Shown: in pieces, positions 1 through 5,780 of the stretch
Layout: the number at the start of each line of letters is the position of its first letter
How positions within the stretch are numbered: position 1 is the stretch's first letter
Assembly: GCA_002298155.1 (NCBI GenBank)
Contig: DBME01000430.1
Coordinates: forward strand, 1-8,266
From: Holophagaceae bacterium UBA706
Lineage (GTDB): Bacteria > Acidobacteriota > Holophagae > Holophagales > Holophagaceae
Length of the DNA stretch: 8,266 nt
Direction: 5' to 3'
The notes under the pieces: model-generated
What the model saw: only the letters and a program-made list of their open reading frames with translations
Database searches by the model: none
What the model was told of the DNA's origin: nothing
Position numbers and translations under genes: made by a program

Positions 1-42
1 TCTGTGCTTGATCAGTTCGCCTACTTCGCCACCCTGCAATGA
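1..42 (+). CDS. possible 3' end of a rightward gene (last 13 codons)
   Basis: Frame 1 reads SVLDQFAYFATLQ and then stops with TGA at 40-42, 35 bp before the end of the convergent glgA gene. Nine of the thirteen third codon positions are G or C, slightly better than the competing frame 2, while frame 3 stops at once. That fits the tail of a real gene converging on glgA, but thirteen codons are too few to be sure, because chance open frames are common at this GC content. No family can be recognised. The remaining 35 bp (43-77) show no convincing terminator hairpin. Confidence 0.3.
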   Translation, partial: SVLDQFAYFATLQ

Positions 43-77
43 TTCAGCCCAGCCTCGCTTCAGACGCCCTGGTAGAT

Positions 78-1520
78 TTAGACCCGCGCGCCGAGCAGGG
101 CGCCGTAGAGGTCCAGGTATTCCCTGGCGCTGGCCTTCCAGCTGAAGTTCTGGCCCATGGCGTGGCGCTGGATCCGGGCCCAGCTGCGGGGATCCTCCCG
201 GTAGAGCCGGCTGGCGCGGCCGATGGCCTCGCCCAGGACCCAGGAGCTGGGCTCCTTGAAGACGAAGCCCGTGGCCGTGGAATCCATGATGGACTGGGCG
301 TTGGTGTCGGTCACGGTGTCCGCGAGGCCCCCCGTGCGGCGCACCAGGGGCAGCGCCCCGTAGCGCAGGGCGTAGAGCTGGGTCAGCCCGCAGGGCTCCT
401 GGCGGGACGGCACCAGGATGACGTCGGAGCCCGCCAGGATCCGGTGGGCCATGCCCTCGTCGTAGGCCAGGAGGGCCGCGATCCGCCCGGGGTGGGCCTC
501 GGCGGCGGCCTTGAACCCGGCCTCCAGCTTGGGATCGCCCGTGCCCAGCACCACGAGCTGGGCATTGAGCTGGATGAGGTAGGCGACGTTCTCCAGCACC
601 AGGTCCAGGCCCTTCTGTTCGGCCAGGCGGCTCACCACCCCGAACAGCGGGGCCTCGGCGTCCTCGTCCAGCCCCGCCTCGCGCTGGAGGAGGTTCTTGA
701 CGACCTTCTTGCCCGAGGGGTGCCGGGCATCGTAGTGCTGGGCCAGGTGGGGGCTGGCCGAGGGGTTCCAGACGTCGTAGTCGACCCCGTTGAGGATGCC
801 CGTGAGGTCCCGCCGGCGGTGGGCCAGGATGCCCTCGAGGCCGCAGCCCCCTTCGGGCAGCTGGATCTCGCGGGCGTAGGTGGGGCTCACGGTGGTGATG
901 CGGTCGGCGAAGGCGAGGCCCGCCTTGAGGAAGTTGATCTTGCCGTAGTATTCGGCGCCCCCGGGGTGGAAGATCTTCGGGTCCAGCCAGAGCTCGGGCA
1001 GCAGCGCCGCGGGGTAGATGCCCGGGTAGGCGATGTTGTGGATGGTCATGACCGTGGCGGGCGCGCGGGTGGGGTCCTGGGCGTAGTAGGCGGGAATGAG
1101 GCCCGCCTGCCAGTCGTGGGCCTGCACGACGTCCGGCTTCCATCCGGCCCAGTCGCCGTTGCGGCCCACCTGGGACGCCGCCCAGGCCAGGGCGGCGAAG
1201 CGCACGTGGCTGTCCCCGTACTCCACGTAGGGGCCGCCGGCGCGGTCGTAGAGGCCGGGATGGTCCAGGAGGTAGATGGGCACGCCCCCGGAGGTCCTGC
1301 CCCGGAGCAGCCGCGCCTCGCCCTGGCCCAGGAGGTCCGGGAAGCCCCCGGCCGGCTCCAGGTCGCGGATCTCCTTCAGGAGGGTGGCAAAGCCCGGGAG
1401 CATGACCCGCGCGTCGGCCCCCAGGTCCCGCTGGGCGCCGGGCAGCGCGCCCATGACGTCGCCGAGACCGCCGACCTTCACATAGGGGAACAGTTCCGAC
1501 GCGACATGGAGGATTTTCAT
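78..1520 (-). CDS. glgA: glycogen synthase GlgA (ADP-glucose type, GT5)
   Basis: This enzyme transfers glucose from ADP-glucose to the non-reducing end of an alpha-1,4-glucan in the cytoplasm, the chain-elongation step of glycogen synthesis. The protein has 480 residues, close to the E. coli length of about 477. The N-terminal Rossmann domain starts with the nucleotide-sugar loop K15-V-G-G-L (family KTGGL, with Val for Thr). It continues with HDWQAG at 135-140 and HNIAYPG at 161-167. The C-terminal half has NGVDYDVWNP near 244-253 and SRLAEQKGLDL, which supplies R298 and K303. The block EPCGLTQLY holds the catalytic-type E375, followed by RRTGGLADT. No active-site residue appears to be missing. 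The ATG overlaps the glgC stop as ATGA and is preceded by AGGAAG (1530-1525), so translation is probably coupled to glgC. The stop is TAA at 80-78. Confidence 0.96.
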   Translation of the reverse strand: MKILHVASELFPYVKVGGLGDVMGALPGAQRDLGADARVMLPGFATLLKEIRDLEPAGGFPDLLGQGEARLLRGRTSGGVPIYLLDHPGLYDRAGGPYVEYGDSHVRFAALAWAASQVGRNGDWAGWKPDVVQAHDWQAGLIPAYYAQDPTRAPATVMTIHNIAYPGIYPAALLPELWLDPKIFHPGGAEYYGKINFLKAGLAFADRITTVSPTYAREIQLPEGGCGLEGILAHRRRDLTGILNGVDYDVWNPSASPHLAQHYDARHPSGKKVVKNLLQREAGLDEDAEAPLFGVVSRLAEQKGLDLVLENVAYLIQLNAQLVVLGTGDPKLEAGFKAAAEAHPGRIAALLAYDEGMAHRILAGSDVILVPSRQEPCGLTQLYALRYGALPLVRRTGGLADTVTDTNAQSIMDSTATGFVFKEPSSWVLGEAIGRASRLYREDPRSWARIQRHAMGQNFSWKASAREYLDLYGALLGARV

Positions 1521-2782
1521 CTGGCTTCCTGGAGGCGGTCCAGCATCCGCTGGGATATCAGGGTTACACCACTGGGAGTGCGATGGAAGCGCAGGGCGTC
1601 CGCCTCGGCGTCCTCACCCACCACCAGCCCCGCCGGGATGCGGCAGCCCCGGTCGACGATCACCCGGCGCAACCGCGCGTGCTCGCCGATGTCCGCGTCG
1701 GGCAGTACCACGGCCTCCTGCAGGTAGGCGTGGGAATGGGCCCGGACCTTCGAGAACAGCAGGGACCGGTGGACCGTGGCGCCGGAAACGATGCAGCCCG
1801 CAGACACGAGGCTGTGGATGGCCACGCCGTTGCGGTGGGGATCGCTGTGCACGAACTTCGCCGGGGGCAGCTGGTCCATGTGCGTGAAGATCGGCCATTC
1901 GTAGTCGTAGAGGTTCAGGTCCGGGTCCACGGAGGTCAGGTCCATGTTGGCCTCCCAGTAGGCGTCCACGGTCCCCACGTCCCGCCAGTAGGGCGGCTTG
2001 TCCATGTTCCGGATGTGGCTGAGGCAGAACCGGTGCGCGAAGACCCGCGCCCGGGGCACGAGCCAGGGGATCAGGTCCCGGCCGAAATCGTGGGAGGATT
2101 CGAGGTTCCTGGCGTCCAGCGCCAGCTGCTCGTACAGGAAGTCCGCCTTGAAGAGGTAGATGCCCATGCTCGCGAAGGCCCGGTCGGGCCGGCCCGGCAC
2201 GCAGGTGGGTTCCGCGGGCTTCTCCTGGAAGCCCACGATGCGTTCCTGGGCGTCGATCTCGGCGACCCCGAAGGCCCGCGCCGCCTCCCGGGGCACGTCC
2301 AGGCACGCGATGGTCAGGTCCGCGTCCTTCTCCAGGTGGTCCTCCAGGAACCGGCGGTAGTCCATCTTGTAGATGTGGTCCCCGGCCAGGATCATCACGT
2401 TCTCGGGGTTGTGGCTGGCGATGTTGAGGACGTTCTGGTGCACCGCGTCGGCGGTGCCGGAGTACCACGCGTCGCTCTCCAGGCTCTGCTGGGCGGGAAG
2501 CACGTGGATGAACTCGTTGAACTTCCCGTTCAGGAAGGACCAGCCGAACTGCAGGTGCTCCAGGAGGCGGTGAGAGTTGTACTGCGTGACCACGAGGATC
2601 TTGCGGATGTTCGAGTTCACGCAGTTGGACATGGTGAAATCGATGATCCGGTATTTGCCGCCGAAATCGAGGCCGGGCTTGGACAGCCTGCTGGTGAGGT
2701 CCATCAGGCGCTTGCCCTTCCCCCCGGCAAGAACCATGGCGATGGTCCGCTGGGCGGCAAGGAAGATCTCCCGCTGCGACAT
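1517..2782 (-). CDS. glgC: glucose-1-phosphate adenylyltransferase GlgC
   Basis: GlgC makes ADP-glucose and pyrophosphate from ATP and glucose-1-phosphate, the committed and normally allosterically controlled step of bacterial glycogen synthesis. I take the ATG at 2782 (421 residues) because AGGAGGG lies 5 nt upstream and the sequence after it matches the family N-terminus. The open frame extends 26 codons further to 2860, but that part has no family similarity. The nucleotidyltransferase domain starts with LAGGKGKRL (18-26), then K35-P and FGGKYRIIDF. AGDHIYK carries the catalytic Asp equivalent to E. coli Asp142 (about D135). FQEKPAEP carries the glucose-1-phosphate Lys equivalent to Lys195 (about K188). 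SSHDFGRDLIP and PYWRDVGT follow, and a left-handed beta-helix fills roughly the last 110 residues. Residues matching the E. coli fructose-1,6-bisphosphate site differ: Lys39 is R32 and His46 is D39. The gene sits directly upstream of and overlaps glgA. Confidence 0.96.
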   Translation of the reverse strand: MSQREIFLAAQRTIAMVLAGGKGKRLMDLTSRLSKPGLDFGGKYRIIDFTMSNCVNSNIRKILVVTQYNSHRLLEHLQFGWSFLNGKFNEFIHVLPAQQSLESDAWYSGTADAVHQNVLNIASHNPENVMILAGDHIYKMDYRRFLEDHLEKDADLTIACLDVPREAARAFGVAEIDAQERIVGFQEKPAEPTCVPGRPDRAFASMGIYLFKADFLYEQLALDARNLESSHDFGRDLIPWLVPRARVFAHRFCLSHIRNMDKPPYWRDVGTVDAYWEANMDLTSVDPDLNLYDYEWPIFTHMDQLPPAKFVHSDPHRNGVAIHSLVSAGCIVSGATVHRSLLFSKVRAHSHAYLQEAVVLPDADIGEHARLRRVIVDRGCRIPAGLVVGEDAEADALRFHRTPSGVTLISQRMLDRLQEAR

Positions 2783-2787
2783 CGTCG

Positions 2788-2794
2788 CCCTCCT
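2788..2794 (-). promoter_or_regulatory. Shine-Dalgarno of glgC, fixes the start
   Basis: The minus strand reads AGGAGGG five bases before the ATG at 2782. This is the strongest ribosome-binding site near the 5' end of the glgC frame and supports the shorter 421-residue product over the extended frame beginning at 2860. Confidence 0.85.
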
Positions 2795-2816
2795 GTGGCC
2801 GCTTGGGAAAACACGG

Positions 2817-2843
2817 CCGTTGCCTGATGGCATCCCGTTGCCT
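2817..2843. repeat. pair of 9-bp direct repeats in the glgC leader
   Basis: CCGTTGCCT occurs at 2817-2825 and again, exactly, at 2835-2843 on the plus strand. The copies are separated by the near-palindromic GATGGCATC, giving an 18-bp period. The pair lies 35-61 bp upstream of the glgC start in non-coding DNA. It could be a binding site for a dimeric regulator or an RNA leader element, but a chance duplication cannot be excluded. Confidence 0.6.
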
Positions 2844-2847
2844 AAGG

Positions 2848-2876
2848 AGAATGCGCCCAACCTGTCTCGGATTCAA
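2848..2876 (-). promoter_or_regulatory. weak candidate sigma70-type promoter for glgCA
   Basis: On the minus strand TTGAAT (2876-2871) and CATTCT (2853-2848) are separated by 17 bp. They match the consensus hexamers at four and three of six positions. Transcription would begin near 2841, inside or next to the direct repeats, leaving a leader of about 60 nt. The match is poor, and read-through from the upstream glycosyltransferase gene is an equally good explanation. No terminator-like hairpin with a U tract was seen in the 121-bp gap (2783-2903). Confidence 0.2.
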
Positions 2877-2903
2877 GAGAAAGCGTTCATCCGCCCGGGC
2901 AGG

Positions 2904-3908
2904 TCAGCCGGCCATGACCTTCTGGAGTTCGTCCCAGAGGAGGTCGTCCGGCAGGGTCGTCATGCAGGGATTCCCAGGCACCGGGCACGTGGTCCCCATG
3001 CACTCCAGGCATTCCAGCCCCTCCTTGCGCACCGTGCGCACCCGGGGGCCCCAGGGCGCCGAATGCCGGGGCCGGGTGGGGCCGAACACCGAGAGGGTGG
3101 GCACGCCGCACCCCGCCGAGATGTGGGCGAGGCCCGAATCCATGCCCACCAGGGCCCGGGCTCCAGCGATCCAGGCGGCGGAAACCGCCAGTCCCCCCTT
3201 CCCCGTGAGGTCCACGGCCCCGGGGGCGGCGGCGCGGATCCCGGCCGCCAGTTCCTGATCCACGGGACCTGCGCCCAGGATCACCGAGGCCACGCCCGCC
3301 TGCTCGAGACGATTGGCCAGGGCCGCGAAGGAGGCCACGGAGAGGCGCTTGTTGGGACTGTTGGCGCCGGGGGCCAGGACCACGTAGTCCCGCAAGCTCA
3401 GATCCGCCCGGCGGGCGGCCACCTGGTCCAGGGCCTCCGCCCGGGGCCGGAAGGGGCGGAAGGGGGCCGGCGGCAGGTCCGGGAAGGCCCGCGCCACCAG
3501 CGAGGCGTACCGTTCCACGAAGGGGGTGTCCAGCTTGTAGAAGGGGATGCTGTGCGTGTAGAGCAGGAAGGCGCCTCCGTCCCCGCAGCCCACGCGCAGG
3601 GGGACCCGGGCCAGGAAGGCGGCCAGCGCGGGGCGGCTGCTCTTGGGGAAGTTGATGACCGAGGCGGGGCGGTGGGCCCGGAGCATGCCGGCGGCCTTGA
3701 AGGAGCTGTACTTCCGGCCCGGTTCCACCATGACGCCCGCATAGTCGGAACTCCCGGCGAAGAGGTCCAGGACCCAGCCGGGTCCCCACGCCACCAGCGG
3801 CAATCCCGCGGCGCGCAGGGGGGCGATGGCGCCATGGATCATCATGGCGTCCCCGAAAAATCTGGGAAAGCGCACCCAGTGGGCTCCCGAGGGTACGTCT
3901 CCGTTCAC
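2904..3908 (-). CDS. GT9 family glycosyltransferase, probable LPS heptosyltransferase (WaaF/WaaC-like)
   Basis: This 334-residue protein has the two-Rossmann GT-B layout of ADP-heptose:LPS heptosyltransferases, which add heptose to the inner core at the cytoplasmic face of the inner membrane. The N-terminus has VRFPRFFGDAMM, whose D20 lies at the position of the catalytic Asp of WaaC. The C-terminal half opens with LAPGANSPNKRLS, a variant of the usual donor-binding block. It contains GMDSGLAHISAG with D257 and H262 and then SVFGPTRP. The C-terminal cysteine cluster C300-x2-C303-x4-C308-x6-C315-M resembles the pattern common in WaaF-like members. The start is GTG at 3908, five bases after GGAGG, and no alternative start lies upstream before a stop. 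It is the first gene of the leftward block, 121 bp ahead of glgC, and diverges from the cyclophilin gene. GT9 membership is secure; acceptor and sugar specificity are not. Confidence 0.88.
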   Translation of the reverse strand: MNGDVPSGAHWVRFPRFFGDAMMIHGAIAPLRAAGLPLVAWGPGWVLDLFAGSSDYAGVMVEPGRKYSSFKAAGMLRAHRPASVINFPKSSRPALAAFLARVPLRVGCGDGGAFLLYTHSIPFYKLDTPFVERYASLVARAFPDLPPAPFRPFRPRAEALDQVAARRADLSLRDYVVLAPGANSPNKRLSVASFAALANRLEQAGVASVILGAGPVDQELAAGIRAAAPGAVDLTGKGGLAVSAAWIAGARALVGMDSGLAHISAGCGVPTLSVFGPTRPRHSAPWGPRVRTVRKEGLECLECMGTTCPVPGNPCMTTLPDDLLWDELQKVMAG

Positions 3909-3970
3909 ACGCGCCTCCGGTGGAGCGCCATGAAGTCGCGTAAGATGAAGCAGACACCTAGGATCAATTC
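3909..3970. promoter_or_regulatory. 62-bp divergent spacer, presumed to hold both promoters
   Basis: This short spacer separates the leftward GT9 gene from the rightward cyclophilin gene, so promoters for both should lie in or near it. On the plus strand TAAGAT (3941-3946) resembles a -10 box, but no good -35 partner stands 16-18 bp upstream. AGGA at 3960-3963 is a fair ribosome-binding site for the ATG at 3971. No operator palindrome was recognised. The promoter assignment is an inference from layout. Confidence 0.3.
3914..3918 (-). promoter_or_regulatory. Shine-Dalgarno supporting the GTG start of the GT9 gene
   Basis: The minus strand reads GGAGG five bases before GTG at 3908. In the same frame the upstream codons hold no ATG, GTG or TTG before a stop near 3971-3969, so this site settles the start. 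Confidence 0.8.
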
Positions 3971-5710
3971 ATGCCCCTCCTGCACCTATCTTCCCAGAAA
4001 ACCGCCCTTTTGACCGGGCTGGCCCTACTCGCCTGCCCGGCAGCGTTCGCCCAGGCGCAGACCTACACGGCGGTGGACGCCGTGCGGGCGGAATGGGACC
4101 GCAAGCCGCCGGTGCTCACCCCCGAAGCCCTGGCCGCCCTCTCCCCGGCGGACCGGGCCCGGTACGACCTCACGCTCCGGCGCATCGGCGCCCCGGGTGC
4201 CCCCGCCCTGCTGCCGCCCTGGCTCGAGAACCCCACCGCCGCGGTCTGGGAGGCCCGGGCCCTGGAGGCCCGGACGCCCCAGGAGCGGTTCACGGCGTTC
4301 CATTTCCTCAACCGCCTGAAGTCGGCCAAGGTCTTCAGCGCCCTGGAGGGCCTCACGCCCGCGGATGCCCTGGCCTGGCCCCCCTACCTTCACCTCGAAG
4401 GCCAGGTGACCACGGCGCGCCTCAACGGCAACGAGCCGTCCCCGGCCGCGCAGGCCTTCCTGGACGCGCTCCGCGCCAACGGCAAGACCGATCCCGTGCG
4501 GGAGGGCGCCGCCCACATCCACATGGTCCTGGCCGGCAAGGAGAAGGGTGACCTGCGCCTGCCCGACACCTCCAACCTGGCCTACCTCGATGCCTGGAAC
4601 CGCGGCCCCTGGGCGCCCCGGGCCAAGGATCACCTCGCCCTCCTGGCGGGGGCGGTGAGCGCGCCCTTCAACCCCGGCCCCGCCCAGCGCCTCCTGGAGG
4701 GCCTGCCCTCCGAGCCCATCCCGGAAGCCATTCCCGCGGTGCGCAAGGCCATGGTCAGCACCCTGACCCTGGTTCGGCTGGCGGCCCTGGAATACCTTCA
4801 GCGCCTCCCGTCCCTGGATCCCGAGCTCGCGGCCGAGGTCTCCAAGGGCGCCTTCTCCACCTACGCGGGCCCCCTCTGCGGCCCCTACCTGGCGGTCCTC
4901 CGCAAGCACCTCCCCGCCGAGGCCGCGCGTTACGACAAGTTCCTCCTGGCCAAGGACGATCCCCTGGCGCTGGCGGCCGCCATCGACGACCTGCCCCAGG
5001 CCCCCGCGGACCTGGAGGGCCTGGTGAAGCGCCTGTGGAAGACCTCCAACTACGACGCCGTCCAGACGCTCCTGGCCTCCCTCGACCGGTGGAAGCTTCC
5101 CGCCGACCAGCGCAAGGCCCTGCTCACCCGCTTCCTCACCCATCCCTGCTGGACCGCACGCCTCGACGCCTATCGCCTCCTGGCCGACCCCGCCATCCCC
5201 TGGCCCGCCCCCGCACCGAACACCTTCACGGAGGAGGCCGTGCGGGACCAGGCCCTGCTGCTGGCCCGCAACGGCAAACCCGTACGCATGCGCATCACCT
5301 TCGAAGGCGGCCGCAAGATCGTCCTGAAGCTTGATCCCGTCAACGCCCCCATCAACGTGGCGAACCTCGTGATCCTGACGCGGCGGGGATACTTCGACGG
5401 GCTCGCGGTGCCGCGGGTGGTGCCGGACTTCGTGGTGCAGATGGGGAGCCCGGTGGACACCATGGACGGCGGGCCAGGCTATACCGTGCGCTGCGAGGAC
5501 AGCCTGGACTGGTACGGTCCCGGGAGCGTCGGCATGGCCCTGTCCGGCAAGGATACGGGGGGGAGCCAGTTCTTCATCACCACCAACGCGACGCCGCACC
5601 TCACGGGGAAGTACACCCGCGTGGGGGAAGTGGAGGATCTGGGCAATGCACTGGCGATCCTGGATGCACTGGAGCTCGGCACGCGCATCGTGAAGGCTGA
5701 GATCCTCTAG
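3971..5710 (+). CDS. exported helical-repeat protein with C-terminal cyclophilin-type peptidyl-prolyl isomerase domain
   Basis: The 579-residue product starts with an export signal: K10, a hydrophobic core from 11 to 22 and a signal peptidase I-like A25-F-A27 site before QAQ. LLAC at 19-22 also fits a lipobox, so a lipoprotein anchored at C22 is possible. Residues of about 60-430 are rich in Ala and Leu, with helix-sized units such as the stretch around LTHPCWTARLDAYRLL that look like divergent HEAT-type repeats. From about 437 to the end is a cyclophilin domain. It contains VPRVVPDFVVQMG with R482, F487 and Q490 matching catalytic R55, F60 and Q63 of human cyclophilin A. It also contains GSQFFIT (S532-Q-F-F535) and PHLTGKYTRVGEV, where the cyclophilin A Trp121 position is His, as in many bacterial forms. 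It probably catalyses proline isomerisation of proteins outside the cytoplasm, with the repeats binding clients or partners. The start has AGGA seven bases upstream. Confidence 0.88.
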   Translation: MPLLHLSSQKTALLTGLALLACPAAFAQAQTYTAVDAVRAEWDRKPPVLTPEALAALSPADRARYDLTLRRIGAPGAPALLPPWLENPTAAVWEARALEARTPQERFTAFHFLNRLKSAKVFSALEGLTPADALAWPPYLHLEGQVTTARLNGNEPSPAAQAFLDALRANGKTDPVREGAAHIHMVLAGKEKGDLRLPDTSNLAYLDAWNRGPWAPRAKDHLALLAGAVSAPFNPGPAQRLLEGLPSEPIPEAIPAVRKAMVSTLTLVRLAALEYLQRLPSLDPELAAEVSKGAFSTYAGPLCGPYLAVLRKHLPAEAARYDKFLLAKDDPLALAAAIDDLPQAPADLEGLVKRLWKTSNYDAVQTLLASLDRWKLPADQRKALLTRFLTHPCWTARLDAYRLLADPAIPWPAPAPNTFTEEAVRDQALLLARNGKPVRMRITFEGGRKIVLKLDPVNAPINVANLVILTRRGYFDGLAVPRVVPDFVVQMGSPVDTMDGGPGYTVRCEDSLDWYGPGSVGMALSGKDTGGSQFFITTNATPHLTGKYTRVGEVEDLGNALAILDALELGTRIVKAEIL

Positions 5711-5780
5711 GGGGAGTCTTCGGGTGGGGGGCAAGCATGACCCATCTTCAACCAACCGTTGCGGTACCCGGCAGCTTATT
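5711..5780. other. convergent intergenic gap without recognised signals
   Basis: These 70 bp lie between the cyclophilin stop (TAG) and the ABC-F stop. I looked for a bidirectional intrinsic terminator and saw only short stems, such as ACCG-TTG-CGGT near 5757-5767, without an adjacent T tract. Termination here may be Rho-dependent. Confidence 0.4.

Noticed and set aside
39..1727. Long rightward open frame (562 codons) opposite glgA and the end of glgC
   Set aside because: It is the antisense shadow of two genes with clear family motifs. At this GC content stop codons are rare, and the translation is a low-complexity Gly/Val/Ala/Gln mix with no recognisable domain.
1583..2827. Rightward open frame (414 codons) opposite glgC
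   Set aside because: It is antisense to GlgC throughout, has low-complexity Val/His/Gly-rich composition and shows no family motif.
2783..2860. 26-residue N-terminal extension of GlgC
   Set aside because: The strong Shine-Dalgarno sits immediately before the internal ATG at 2782, family similarity starts there, and the extension would run through the direct repeats.
2893..2900. GCCCGGGC palindrome just downstream of the GT9 stop as a terminator
   Set aside because: It has no loop and no following T tract on either strand, and such GC palindromes are common in this composition.
2993..3010. Cysteine cluster near the C-terminus of the GT9 protein as a new metal site
   Set aside because: A similar C-x2-C ... 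C-x6-C-M pattern is recalled as common in WaaF-type heptosyltransferases, so it supports the family call and is not a novelty.
4025..5755. Leftward open frame (576 codons) opposite the cyclophilin gene
   Set aside because: The plus-strand gene has a signal peptide and a cyclophilin domain. The reverse frame is Gly/Val/Gln-rich without motifs.
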